A DNA stretch of 64,000 nt from Haematococcus lacustris (GCA_030144725.1 JASKMD010000031.1:1138227-1202226), one strand, 5' to 3'. Shown: positions 1-12,470, numbered from the stretch's first letter. Translations and numbers: made by a program. The notes: generated from the letters alone by a model not told the origin.

Positions 1-1390
1 ACCAGCTTAGTATGCATGGTTTGGAGCTGTAATATCCTTGTTAACCTGTGGTTTTGGATATCCTTAATGACCTTTGGTTTTGGTGGATGTGGTGCACCAA
101 ATCGTATCCTGATTGTTGCATTGGGTTGACAGATGTTAAACAGGGCTGTGTCCAAAGTTTCAGGTCAAAACTCTCACGGCAACCTTGCATTTTCATGCCG
201 TTTCAAGTCTTTCATTCTTGCATTGAAATTTCATCGATTTCATGCAAGAATGAAAGAATGCAAAAGTGAAAGAACGCAAAGTCACAACCCTGCTTTCACG
301 GCTGCCGTGAAGTTTGCCGTGAAATTTCTATGCAGCTAGATCAGGGTCTGAAGTCCACCGCCGCTAGGGTATGGGGCAGGCGCATAGGCTGCTTGTGGGG
401 TGATATACACGTGCCGTTTGGCCTGAAAAGCCCTTTCCTTAAGCCTCTTGCCCTGCTGGGCGTTTCTGAATCACACGCGGCTAACAGCGCTACAGTGGGT
501 TGGACTTGTGGATGCACGAGGTGTTTAGAGCGAAACGGCGCAAGGAAGTGGCGCAGGCACTAACAAGCCGAAAGTCTCCCCGCTGCGCACCGTTGCGACG
601 CACCGCCACCAGCATCGGCCACGGACACCGGTTCCGCTTCACTCTGGCCTGGAACTATCGACAGCATGGATCGGCAGGCAAGTACTGCGGCGGCTCCCAA
701 GCGTTTCAACCTTTCAAACACCGAGCGGTGGGTGTCAAACCCCTGGCCCTTGGCCCTAGGCAGCGACCAGCAACAAGCGAGCTTAACAAATAAGGTAGCA
801 ACGTCAAGGGAGACATACAATGTAGTTGACAACTTAACCTGTGTCTCGCATTGTGTTTGGTTGCTGCCAGTGTACGCAACTGCAGGCAATAGAAACCTGC
901 CAAGACATGCAAGGCAGCGGCTCCACATCGCTGCCAGCCTTCCTCTTCCTACTTCAGCCTCAAGGGTGTGGTCACCTTCCCACCTGCCCGCCTGCCTGCC
1001 TGCCCGCCTGCCCGCCTGCCCGCCTGCCCGCCTGCCCGCCTGCCCGCGGTAAGGTAATGCTCAAGAAAGCCTTGGTCCACCAGCGTGCATGACTTGTATC
1101 AGAATCTTGACACTACACACAGCTTGCGTTGAACGACAAGCCGCATGCCCACCCAGCTCATTACGACATCTGGCTCGGCCACTGCCTGAGCTCCCTGCCA
1201 GGAGGCCTGCCGTAGACAGCAACAGCCGAACACCCCCGGGAGCCCATTGCCCGCTCGGGTTGTGATCAGCTCCCACCTCATTCTACCCCTCTCCCCACCA
1301 CCTCCTCCTCCACCACCCCATCATTGCCCAGCCAGCAGCCTCATGCCGCCTGCCAGAACAGCCGGCTAGCCAGCCTGCCACAACCGACCA
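1..1390. other. 3' flank of Hsp70-like gene A; no gene recognised
   Basis: I recognise no coding exon here. A perfect 15-bp inverted repeat (209-223 and 242-256) with an 18-nt spacer marks a possible hairpin or miniature element. A short CCTGCCCG tandem tract lies at about 981-1046. From about 860 onward the sequence resembles 16860-17344, so the 3' flank was duplicated together with genes A and B. All open frames here are short and are not conserved in the second copy. Confidence 0.6.
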
Positions 1391-4300
1391 TCATGCGCGT
1401 GCAAACTTGAAGGCGGTTTGTACGCGCTGCTGTGAGGCCTTGTCGCGGGCTGATGCCGTGATCATTGTCCTGCCAAAGTTGAAGGTCACACTGATGACCC
1501 GGTCACAGGCCAGGACCTTGGTGGGCAGACTCAGCTGCAGCTCGCCCAAAAACTGCATGTCGGTGTCAGCGTCGTCCACATATCTACAAATGTTTGCAGG
1601 GAAGTCATGTCAGGTCAGGTCATGCATGGCTGAGGGCGGATGGAGGCTGAGGGCTGGGTCAGGGCGCCTTGGTCAGTTTGAGCAGGGTAAGTTTGAGCAG
1701 GGCTAGTGACAGTGTGGCGCAAGCGGTCTTCTTGCACCCTAAAGCCCCTACCCATGGCCCCACCCCCCCGCCCTGCCTCACCCCTGGCATGAGCGACCTT
1801 AGGGGTCAGGACCACAGGCTCCTGGCCCTCACCTGCCTCTCTCCTCCAGCCTCCGCTAGCCCCCTGTGACTCATACCCAGCGACGGCTCCCAGGCTGCTG
1901 TCCACTCACTGGGTGTTGTTGTTGTCGGTTGCATACAGTGGGATGGTGGCCTGGGCCTGGTGGGCGTACAGGGGGATGAAGTAATGCATCACCTCCTCGT
2001 CACGCCCCACCTGCAGCCAGCCAGTGAGCCAGCCAGCCAGCCAGTGAGCCAGTAAGCCAGGGGAGGTGGGACAGCACCTGGAGGCCACAGACTTACATAT
2101 GCAGCTTGCATCCAGCTACCTCAGCCACATGCTGCTGTGACAGCTGCTGTGGAAGTCACACAGTGCTGTGTGTTAGTGTTCTTTTCATTTGCCCTCGTTC
2201 CAGATTTACAGGCTCATTGGCTGGCACTGGAGCAGCCAAGTGCGTTCTAGGGGGGATGGCATCATCCGCCGCTTCCTCCGCCGCTTCCTCATCCGCCGCT
2301 TCCTCCTATTCCTCCTCCTCCTCCGCCTCAAGCTCACCAAACGTTGTCTCCATGTCTGCTTCTGCCTGCCTGCTGCCTGACTGTCACTGTCAGCCTCACC
2401 TGCCCGCCCTGCCACACTGCCGTTCCCATGCGGCTGCAAAGCCAAACGGTCAGAGCCATTGTACACCAAGCAGCTGTCAGGTCCTGCCACATTGGCAAAG
2501 GATGTTAGCTGAGGAAAGTCCAGTGCAGAGAAGGGGGAGGGGCCGGTGTACTGTGCAGTGATCTTGTTCGTCTGGTGGGCAACCTCTCGCTGAGGCGGTC
2601 ATGTGAGCGTCCATAAGCACGTAAGTCCATAAGCACGTAAGTTCATAAGCACGTAAGCATGCACACACATGACAGCCATATTGTCCATAGTGGTGGCCTC
2701 GTCAAGCAGATGGAGATGAACCGAGCTGCATCAAGGCGGTCCCTGTTGGCATCCTGGTACACTGCATCAATAGCCTCAGCCATCTGCCAACCAGTGTCGT
2801 CCTTCCAGTGCGCCTTGACCACAGCTGGGTGCTTGATGGTCAACAGCTATTGCATGGCCTCTAGGTCCGTCATGGGGTCGACACACAGCCAGATTGGGTC
2901 ACTATTTTAGGAGCATGAAACCCCCTCCTTCAAGCAAGCCTATTGCGATGACCTCCAGGAGCATGTTGCGCCTCTTGTCACATTGATGTCTTGCGATGGT
3001 GATAACACCAACCAGCTGACGTTTGTTGAACTAGGGCAGTGGGCCCGTCCCACATCGGACGGCCAGCAGGCAACATAAGTATGTGCGCCCTCCGGCCGCA
3101 CCATATTTCTTTAACCAGCCTGATAGACAGCCGGTCAAGCAAGCCCGCATGCAGCCAAACAAAACTATGCACGTTCCTGGGTTGGCAACGTCAGGTCATG
3201 TGTCAAAAAAGAAATAAAGACTGCGCCCTCGCCATCAAGCGTGCAAGCAGGGTGGAGAGGAGCCTCACGGCATGCCCTTGCTATCCTGCCACCAGGGAAG
3301 GTCATGTGTCAGGTCAATTGGAATCTACTTAGGTCATGCTGATGTTGACAGTGTGGCCCGTGATTACCTGACGCGCGAGATTGCTATGCCTTACTGAACA
3401 CTGGCCGCAACCACCTCCAAGGACACTTGATATTGCTCAATTGGAATGTCTTTTCACCGTGTTGCTGTTTGTTACATAGTGTGGGATTGCTGTTGAATCC
3501 TTCAACCCTCATGTAGAGCCAGTCATGTCCCCGTTATCGTGCTTGCCGGTCCTCAGCTGGCTGCCCCTGCTGCCCCTGCTGCTGCTGCCCCTGCTACTGC
3601 TGCCCCTGCTACTGCTGCCCCTGCTACTGCTGCCCCTGCTGTTGTTGCCCTTGCTGCTGCCCCTGCTGCTGCCCCTGCTGCTGCCGCTGCCACCGCTGCC
3701 GCTGATGCCGCTCCTGCCCTTGCTGCTGCTGCTGCTGCCGCTGCTGCTGACCCTGCTGCCGCTGCTGCCGCCGCCGCTGCCGCTGCTGCCGCTGCTGCCG
3801 CTGCTGCCCTTGCTGCTGCTGCTGCCGCTGCTGCTGCCCCTGCTACTGCTGCTGCCCCTGCTTCTGCTGCCCCTGCTGCTGATGATGATGATGCCGCTGC
3901 TGCTACCCCTGCTGCTGCCGCCGCCGCCGCTGCCGCTGACGCCGCTGCCGCTGATGCCACTGCTGCCGCTGCTGCCCTTGCTGCTGCTGCTGCTGCTGCA
4001 CCTGCTGCTGCCGCTGCTGCACCTGCTACCCCTGCCCCTGCTGCTGGTGCCCCTGCTTCGGCTGCCCCTGCCCCTGCTGCTGCTACTGCTGCCCCTGCTG
4101 CTGCCCTTGCTGCTGCTGCTGCCGCTGCTGCTGCCCCTGCTGCTGCCGCCGCCGCTGCTGCTGCCGCTGCTGCTTCTGCCGTTGCTGCTGCTGCTGCCGC
4201 TGCTGCCCCTGCTGCTGCCGCCGCCGCCGCTGCCGCTGATGCCGCTGCTGCCCTTGCTGCTGCTGCTGCTGCCCCTGCCCCTGCTGCCCTGCTGCTGCTG

Positions 4301-7300
4301 ATGATGATGCCGCTGCTGCTGCCCCTGCTGCTGATGCCGCTGCTGCCACTGCTGCCGCTGCTGCTCCTTCCCTTGCTGCTGCTGCTGCTGCTGCTGCCCC
4401 TGCTGCTGCCGCTGCCGCTGATGCCGCTGCTGCCCTTGCTGCTGCTGGTGCCCCTGCTTCGGCTGCTGCTGCTGCTACTGCTGCCCCTGCTGCTGCTACT
4501 GCTGCCCCTGCTGCTGCTGCCCTTGCTGCTGCTGCTGCCGCTGCTGCTGCCCCTGCTGCTGCCGCCGCCGCCGCTGATGCCGCTGCTGCCCTTGCTGCTG
4601 CTGCTGCCGCTGCTGCTGCCCCTGCTACTGCTGCTGCTGCCCCTGCTGCTGCTGCTGCCCCTGCTGCTACTGCCCCTGCTGCTGCTGCCCCTGCTGCTGC
4701 CTCTGCTACTGCTGCCCCTGCTGCTGCTGCCCTTGCTGCTGCTGCTGCCCTTGCTGCTACTGCTGCCCTTGCAGCTGCTGCCCCTGCTGCTGCTGCCCTG
4801 CTGCTAGCCTGGCTGCTTTTCGGGGCTAGACACCTGCCATCAGGTGCATTGGGGACGTGAGGCTTGCACGCCACGCACGCCACGCCCAAGCGCCGCATCC
4901 GTGAGCTGCAGCCCAGTCCTGGCCCTGGACTGCGGCTGTAAGTTCAAAATGATGGACAAACCTGCGTCTATCATCTACATCTACATATAAAATATATGTG
5001 GGCTGGCAGTCAGTGCGAGCGAAGGGAACAGCTGGAGAGCAGCCGCAAACGCCAGGCATTATGGCCGGGGCTGTACTCCGCAGGGGTTGAGGGTCTTAGT
5101 TTGACTGGGCTGTCGGTTGACGGGCCGGCCAGACCATTCAAAACGAAACATCGCGAGTAGACGCGCTGGCCTCTACATTACAAGACCCACTACTCATCTC
5201 TATTTTTAAGACCTCCAATTTTCAGAACGACTTTTGATCTTACCGCACAGTGACTCGCGCTCGGTTTCCTCGATGTACTATGCGGTGAAAAAGTTTTGCA
5301 CGCTGAATCGCAGGCCATTCCGAGCACATTTTTCATCTTGACCCCCTATTTTTTTATATGTAGATTGCGGTATCTTGACTCTCTCAGTCTCATGGCTCAT
5401 GGCTCATGGCTATGCTAATTGCAGTTGGAGCTCTTGTTGCAGCGTTCGCAGCGCGCCTACTGGCTTAAAGCATCTAGCCCTAGGTCCTTGAGCCCAAGTG
5501 GGCGGTCGCCAGTAAGCCATGTAGGCACCATCGCTATACCTACGGCGGGCACAGCCCTCAGCCATTGGGACGGTGGCTCTCAGCCGGCTTGCTGTTCGCA
5601 GCCAAGTCGCGGCTGCAGTACAAAGCTCACTTTTCATAACGCGATGCGCTACAGCGCAGTTTGCAGAAACCCAATTCATAGCACATGTAACCTTTCGCTT
5701 TATGACGCATGGAGAAACACTGCTGTGTATTGAGTGAGCATGCAGTGCCATGCCACCTTGCCATCCCACCACGCCATCACTGACAGCTGGCTGTGACAGG
5801 CCATGAGGAGCTGTGCATGAGCCACCATCATCATGCATGCCCACCCGCCACTAGGGCTACAGTGGGGCCGTGGGCGATGCTGTGCAACCTGGCAGCAACC
5901 TGGCAGCTCAACAAGACGCATGTGTGGACGTAGCATGAAAGCTGGAAGCAGCAGCACCAAGGTTATTGTCATGAAATGCAGGCTCGAAGCAGCAGCAGGA
6001 AGCAAAGGCTGGGAACAAATGCACGGAAGATCATCATTGGGTACAGCAGGGTGCTGCACCAGGTGAACAGTGCCAAGCAAAGCAGCCTACAAGCTCAAAG
6101 GCACATGCCTACATGCTCTTCCATGCTGCTGATGCTAACATGTTTGATGCTGCTGATGTTGATGGGATACATGTTGACAAGCCCTCTCGCCATAAGCATA
6201 ACCTAAGCAGGCAGCGCGGGGTGTGCCCACCTGTTGGTTCTTCAGCACAAACACCTGGAAGACGCTGTCGCTGTAAAACGCACTCTCCTCGTTGTGCCAG
6301 AACTTTCCCGGGGCCCCATCAGGGTAAGGGGCACAGGCTCGCACACCTGGGGGGATGACAGCAGCAGCAGCTTCAGTGGCAGCAATACCAGCCACAGAAA
6401 GAACAGCAGCTAGGGGAGGCACGGCAGCAGCAGGCGCAGCAAGCAGGCAAGCGCACCATACGCCATGCGACTGCGTCGGGCATGGATGAGCTCTGGGCAG
6501 CGCCCATACAACACTGCCCCTGCAGCCAGTGGTGTTTGGGGTCACGGTCAGATGCTAGAAGCTCATGAATTGCTGGTCAAAGACGTCGGCTAATGTGCAA
6601 GGCCGTGCAGGGCTGTACTACGCGTACATGTGTCCATGCTCAGCGCATCAGCCCCTATGACTCACCTCCCAGTACGGCCATATGAGGGTTAGGGGGTACC
6701 ACCAGCTCCATGGCCAGCCCAGTGGGCAACAGCGCCGCCCTGACTCTGGCCTGCAGGTAGGTGCTGCGTGCAAACCCGCCCATCAGCAGCACCTGCGCAG
6801 GCAGCCAGGAGGGCCCACACTGCACAGGTGTACCAAATTGCAGAGGTGTACACTGCAGCACACAACCCAGCCACATGCAGTCGCTGTGGCAGTGTCCTGA
6901 GAGTTGGCCAAGCCTGTGGCACACGCAATGGGCAGTGAAGGCTCCAGCTCTCTCTGGCGTGCAAGGGTGCCTAGGTGGGGTGGGTTGCAGTTCAAGGACG
7001 CCACAGTGAAGCAGCTCACGATCACTAGTAACTAAGCATGCAACCACGCCCATGCATCTCTGCCTTATATGCCTATAAAGAAGGTCAGGCATGCTCACAA
7101 GTCATGTCACATCTACATGTAACCACGAAAGAAGAAGAAGAAGAAGAAGAAGAAGAAGAAGGAGAAGGGGACTACTCTGGCAAACCGGCATGCACAAAGG
7201 GAGGAGCTTCCGCCTGGGGCGCAGCCTGCTCACACCACTGCTGCCCTGAACCTGCACCCCCTCTTGATCATTGTACTGGCGCAGCTCCCTCCTCCCCCTC

Positions 7301-9056
7301 ACCATGGAGCACGGTCCTGTGCCCTCCTCCTGCGCTGCAGCCTCCAGTTGGCTGACAGCCAGGGCACAGATCTCATGCACCGGCTGCTCAAACAGTTGAC
7401 GCATGATGTTGCAGCTTAGCAGCACATCATTGGCGCTGCCTTGAGTGTGCAGTGCCGCACGGTCGTCCTGGGTCATGCGGGTCAACAGCTGGGGCGGGAC
7501 AACCATCCTGAAGGGTACAGGAGCAGGGGCAGAGGGTGGTGTTAGTGTGGCAGCTATCATGGTAAGCACTGCGCCTGGCTCCAAGCTTATGTGCACACCA
7601 CCAACAGATTGCATGGCCCACTGCCAGCCTGCCCAAACATGGCCAGCTGTGATGGCGAGGTGTATTGGCTGGGCGAGAGGTCAGGGGCACAGGGAACAAG
7701 GGTCGGAGATGAGGGCAAGGGCTGCTATGCATTTTCACACTCCGGAAATGGCCGGGGAGAACTACTATCACTGGGGTGGCAGGGGACCACAAGAGGCGTG
7801 ATGGAGGAGCAGGAGAATGTCGTATTATGCATGGCAAGAGGGATCCATGCAGCTACAGGGCGGTGCAGCCAGGAGAAACGGCTAAGGCTGGCAGGTAGGC
7901 AGGTCTAGGCGCACCTGTAGCCAGCACCCGCACCCTCTCCTTCATCCTCAAAGCCAAAGGCCTCAATGCTGCCACCTGTGGGGTTGGCTGCACCCTCGGC
8001 AGGCAGCAGGCCGGCACCAAAGCTGCACTTCGCAACCTCCCACCTGCCAGCCAGGGATGCAAGCAGGGGCCACGACAGGGGTTTAAGCAGGGCGCAGGCA
8101 CAGGGGTCAGGCTTGGTGTCAGGCCACGGGTAAAGGCTGGGCTGCACGAGTACCGCTCCCTCCCAAAGCCAGCCATGTAAGAGAATGCGTACTGTACACA
8201 ATCTACTCTACTTTACTGTCTCCGCGCCTTATGCATGTTTTCCACAGGTTTTCCAGAGCCCCCTAGCTGTTAGCCTGCTATCTAGCTATCTAGCTATCTG
8301 TGCCTGCCTTCATTGTCAGTCAAGTCAGGGAGTGCAGGCAGGAGTGCAAATAGGAGTGCTGACAGGAGTGCAGGCAGGAGTGCTTCCAGGCAGTCAAGGC
8401 ACAGTTCAGGTGATTGAAGGGAGGCAAGGCAGCTGAGGCAGCAAGCTCCATTGCGCACCCGTCCATGACCTGCTGTAGGCTTGAGGGGCAAGCACTGGCC
8501 CAGGCATCAAAGGCGGCTGGCCCCACTGCCTCCCGGTAGTACTCACTGCAGCCAGCATAACATGCATGGCAGCCTCATGGATGCTGAGCTCCAGTTGGCC
8601 CATGCATTGCAGCTATCTGCATGGCAGCTACCGAGCAGGTTCACTTCCAATCAGGTTTAGAAAACGGTCAGGAAAAGATCGGTTTCCTAGCTTTCTCTGA
8701 TGTGACCTTTTGCGGCTTGGGGACGGTGAATAGGGAGCAGTCAGGGAGCAGCCAGGAAGGCCACATGGCAAGTCACGTGCAAGCACTGCCCCTGGCAAGC
8801 CACTGTCCCAATCATGACGCGCATGACGCACCAGATCCGGTGTCAAGGTATGTCCGGCCCCCGAACCAGAGTTGCGGGATGCAAATGCGGGATCACGGCT
8901 CAGGATCAAGCTATTGCAGGATCACAGCGCATGACTCCACATCCACATCATTATCAGCTGAATCACCATCAGCATTAGCATCATCACCATCACCATCAGC
9001 ATCACCATCAACGGGTGCAAGCAGTCAGCCATCATCATCAGCTGCAAGACCAGCAG

Positions 9057-9103
<47 letters not shown>

Positions 9104-12100
9104 CTGGCAACAGTAGCAGCAGCAGCAGCAGCAGCACCGGCAGCAACACTACAGCAAACCCAGCACTTGAACTAATATGTGATCATAGCAATTGCTCTTG
9201 CTCTTGGTTACACTGCTGCCAATGAAACCACCTCTGGCATTATGACAGGCAAGGGGGAGGTCTGGGAGAGGGGCGCTGTCAAGGAGCAGCCGCCTCCAAA
9301 AGGCAACAGGGAAGGTTGTGTCTGCGTGCACGCCTTGTAGCCTTCCCCAGGGAAAGCTACAAGGCCAGAACAGTTCTGACCTGAAGTTGTTGTCAACAAA
9401 GACGCTGCCACATAGCCCTCCCATGGCCCGTGTCGACTCTGCCAGCACACAGCGCCCGCCCCGCTGCTCGCAGTTGTGCACCGTGACGTCAGCCGTGCCA
9501 CGCCCAACATCCAGCACCATCACTGACACGCCTGCAACATAGCACACAAGCACAACATCAACGCACAATACACGTTATGCAAGGCCAGCCTGCACCCTGC
9601 CCTACACCGCACCCGACATGCAACAGTCCAGCATTTGAAGCACAAAGTGTCATGCCTCAAAAAGTCATGTTCATAGCGTGATCCTTGTGGGTCTCATAGC
9701 ACACATTTTAGAGGCGATAGCACCCGAGCACAGCAGCTTCATTCAGCCACACATGTCCGACTCAAACTGCTTGCTTCCGAAGACACATTTGAGCCTGTTG
9801 CGAGGTATGCCATGGCTAAAGACATGCGCCTAAGCCTTGCATCATGACCAGTGCAAGCTCTGCCAGATTGATGAACTCCGAGATGCCGAGGTAGCGCCAC
9901 AGCTTGGTGGTCTCCCGGGCTGGGCTGGCTGCTGCTGAGCTGAGCTCTACACGGTGCTCAGCTTGGTTCCACAAATTGCTGATTGCTGGGCAGCTAGCTT
10001 GTGCTGATCCAACAAGGCTGGCACCCATTGGCTGTTGACCCGGGCCGTGACAATGGCCTGGCGCTCAAGAAAGTATTCATCGCTAGGCTGCGTGTCCCAG
10101 TAGTGGGCGTACACACCAGCCAGCCCTTTCACATGCTCCGGTGGGAGGAGGCGGATGTGTAGGTCACGTACCACAGCAACTGTCGTTGCTGCTAGCTCCT
10201 GCTTGGCACCGTCGACATGCGCAGCTGAAAGTCCCTGGCTGGCACTGGAGCAGCCCAGCGCCCTCTTGAAATGATGGGGTAAAGGTGTACCAGCTCACTG
10301 CCTAGCTAGATCGCTGCAACCTCCTCCTCCTCAAGCAAACGTTATCTCCATGTCTGCCGCTGCCTGCCTGCTGCCTACCTCCTCCTCGTCCTCACAGTCA
10401 CTGGCAGCCTCATCTGCTTGCCCTGCCATCAGTACCCATCAGTACCCATCGGTACCCATCAGTGCTGCCCTGCCATCGGTGCTTGCCCTGCCATCGGTAC
10501 CTGGTTTGCCAGGCTGTGGCATTGGTACTTCTGGGTGCGGGCTGGGCTCTTGCAGATGATGATTGATGTTTTCCACAGCTCTGGTCACTGCCCTTATCCA
10601 TCTGGAATGCTGTCGTCAGCCGACTTCAATGTTCAAAATTCGAACGCCATGTAAAACAAAAAAATGAAAACACTGAGTCCTACCAGCCAGCAGGTAAGGG
10701 GCAGAGCGGCCCACCTGGCACCAAGGGTGGGGCTTGGTGCTCCAGGGCATGCAGTGCTGCTGCCTCAGGCTCCAGGACGATGGTCAAAGCGTCACTGTCA
10801 GCAGTGCGGATGAGTCCCGCCCTCAGGGCAGCGGTGCGCATGGTATCCTTGCTTGCCTCGGTCCACATGGCAGGCACAGTCAGGCACCTGCAACAGGCAG
10901 GCAGGGCAGGGCCTGTAATGGGACACAGTGGCGCGGCCGAACAGTGGTTCGGCTTAATAGAGTTAGAAAGCTACCACAATTGTACTGATAGCTACTACAA
11001 TAATGACTAATAACAACAATAGCTAATACAAAGCTACTATATTACAAAGCTACATGTAAAACGTCACGGGTGTGATTACATGTGATTACGTACTATGCAA
11101 TTCTGCCTCACTGTTCTTACATTGTTAACATCTGCTGGTCCACAACTAGTGTCCCAAGGAAAGCCCAAGATTTAACCTGAATAGCTAACTCATCCTCAGC
11201 GCTCCTCATCCCTCACACAGCCCTGACTCATCATTATTCCAGTCAGGCGCCACACAATTCAGTGCGACTGCGTGCCGTACCAAGGGTTTACATAGATGCC
11301 AAGAATCATGGAATGGCATTAGTGCTCACCGTGCATGGTGACGTCAGGTGGAGGTGACGTCAGGTGGAAGAGGCAGGGTGTTCAAGACAGAGGGTTGTGA
11401 AAAGGGGAGAGGGCAGGCAGGCCTCACCACTGGATGTTCTCAATCCGGGCCAGTGCAGGACCCAGCGTGGGCTCCAGAGCCAGCTGCTGCAGGTTGTAAT
11501 GACGAAGGCACTTCAAGTAGTCCGCCATGACCTGCAACAAAGTGTCTAAGCACCATAGGCAACATGGGAAAACGAATGGAAGATGTAAAGCCGGTGACGT
11601 CAATACCCTTGCATGGTCTATTGTCACCTCAAATGCAACTCCCAAGTGCAGCTTTCAAATGCAGGTGCAATGCCAGCTGTCTGCTACACACTCCGACATG
11701 AGTAACTCCGACATGAGTAACAATATTGATGTCACAGCATGAGTGAGAGCCTGAATGTGACTGGCTAGTGACAGCACTAGTGACAGCATCATGTTTGACC
11801 AGGGGGTGGGCTGGAATATGTCATGTGGCCTGATATGCCTCCTGCTGCCTACTGCCTACTACTACTGTCAGGCAAGAGGGTGACAGCAGCAGTGAGTATT
11901 TGTTCCCTGTCTACAGTTTTCCCACTTGGGAAGCGTAGTTTAACAAAAACAATGCTTGACAGACCTGCGCAGGGCTCAGTCCCACTGGCAACCTAGCAGC
12001 ATGCGATGGGTCCTGCAGGGCCAGCTTGAAGTTTTTTACTAGCGTGTAGTTCCCCGCTGCCTGCTCCTCGGTAGACAGCTCGTTCAGCATGCGAATTGCG

Positions 12101-12470
12101 GAGTATCCCCATGCACCTTTAACTGGGTGCCTGCGAGCGAGGGTGGGCGGCTAAGACGCGATCGCGGCGCTTCTCACCGCGTGACATGCACCCCTAGCAG
12201 GCGCGCTGGCGACGCTGCTGCGCCCTCTGCTGTCAACCGTGAAGAAAACCCTACCTGCGCACCCTTTCCCTATCTCTACCTGCCGCGATACAGTATGGCA
12301 CTGCGAGTCTTTGGGTACGGCGCGGGTGCATCTGGCCAGTTTTCGTGCATCCGCACGGGCCCACCACCCGCACTGGTGGCGAACGCAAACCCGCAGCCAT
12401 GCGTCCCAATGTCAAGCGCCACGACCAGGGAGCGCGGTGCGAGCTGGATGGCAGCATCGGGGGCGACCAT
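1391..12470 (-). CDS. HSPA12-type Hsp70-like ATPase, copy A (13 exons, 601 aa)
   Basis: This is an atypical Hsp70 family member, closest by motif to animal HSPA12A/B, with an actin-like ATPase domain and a divergent C-terminal region instead of the usual substrate-binding domain with EEVD tail. Exons run 12470-12280, 12130-11965, 11531-11428, 10887-10715, 9531-9381, 8545-8459, 8043-7915, 7507-7303, 6792-6666, 6519-6457, 6346-6231, 2010-1910, 1583-1391. All junctions are GT-AG and in phase. Seen: phosphate-1 motif LVVALDIGTHGCGFAF in exon 1, LTVPAMW and LEPEAAALHAL in exon 4, and adenosine-site motif LLMGGFAR in exon 9. The phosphate-2 motif reads DVGRGTAD, with Arg at residue 222 where all other copies have Gly. 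ATP hydrolysis is therefore probably impaired, although the frame is intact. Intron 11 is 4.2 kb, against 0.5 kb in copy B, because of inserted DNA. The start is MVAPDAA, which aligns with the start in copy B. Confidence 0.88.
2219..2420 (-). repeat. Dispersed coding-like fragment, copy 1 (related to 10232-10440)
   Basis: This stretch shares blocks with 10232-10440: a GGCTGGCACTGGAGCAGCC block, a CTCC-rich block, and a block reading (minus strand) as an acidic Asp/Glu/Gln-rich peptide. The two copies sit in different introns of gene A. Neither has a usable long frame across the whole block. They look like decayed pieces of one mobile or duplicated gene; the source is not recognised. Confidence 0.45.
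2640..2900 (-). pseudogene. Decayed transposase-like fragment
   Basis: On the minus strand a frame reads through KHPAVVKAHWKDDTGW and RLDAARFISICL, then after a one-base frame change continues as LDEATTMDNMAVMCVHAYV. The order 'ISI-C-x-DE-x-TT' followed by a 'VHxYV'-like strand resembles the region around the first catalytic Asp of hAT-like transposases in plants and algae. A stop codon lies upstream in the DLEAMQ/LLTIKHP stretch, so the copy is broken by at least one stop and one frameshift. The hAT assignment is an inference from motif shape only. Confidence 0.4.
3552..4805. repeat. 1.25 kb imperfect CTG/CCG/CCC trinucleotide-rich tract
   Basis: Almost uninterrupted runs of CTG and GCC triplets punctuated by CCC, CCG, GAT and CTA triplets. 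Because stops are rare in such DNA, several frames on both strands stay open and give poly-Leu/Pro or poly-Ala products of up to 422 residues. It lies inside intron 11 of gene A and is missing from the same intron of gene B. I read it as an expanded microsatellite, not as a gene. Confidence 0.85.
7128..7161. repeat. (GAA)n microsatellite in intron 8 of copy A
   Basis: About eleven GAA units. A related AAG-rich tract lies in the corresponding intron of copy B at about 19495-19555, so the repeat predates the A/B duplication. Confidence 0.8.
9053..9140. repeat. (CAG)n microsatellite in intron 5 of copy A
   Basis: CAG-rich tract with a central pure run, preceded by an ATCATCACC-rich stretch from about 8940. 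It lies between exon 6 (8545) and exon 5 (9381). The open frame through it is poly-Ala and is not taken as coding. Confidence 0.8.
9816..10440 (-). pseudogene. Unrecognised coding-like fragment in intron 4 of copy A
   Basis: Intron 4 of copy A (10714-9532) is far longer than that of copy B and contains a minus-strand frame of 75 codons (10174-9947) with a protein-like composition, including PPEHVKGLAGVYAHYWDTQP and SDEYFLERQAIVTARVNSQW. Upstream (10232-10440) is the second copy of the acidic fragment seen at 2219-2420. I do not recognise the family. It could be a host gene fragment or transposon coding sequence carried in with an insertion. Confidence 0.35.

Larger units (their letters stand above)
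2180..5745. mobile_element. About 3.6 kb insertion within intron 11 of copy A
   Basis: Intron 11 of copies A and B matches on both sides (A 2100-2180 with B 18040-18112; A 5745-5900 with B 18118-18260), but A has about 3.6 kb extra between. The extra DNA holds a decayed transposase-like fragment, a long CTG-rich tract, and an AT-richer stretch at about 5100-5410. The two edges carry a similar, imperfect CACTGCTGTGT-like sequence, which may be a target duplication. The family of the insert is not established and it may be composite. Confidence 0.6.

Noticed and set aside
132..296. Miniature hAT element around the 209-256 hairpin
   Set aside because: CAGGG..TGTG-like sequences occur near both sides, but no 8-bp target duplication is present, so the element ends are not supported.
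3525..4807. Long open frames (258 and 422 codons on plus, 271 and 135 on minus) in the CTG-rich tract
   Set aside because: They overlap in several frames and both strands, encode only poly-Leu/Pro, poly-Ala or poly-Gln-like runs, and lie inside an intron whose paralogue lacks them. They are explained by repeat composition.
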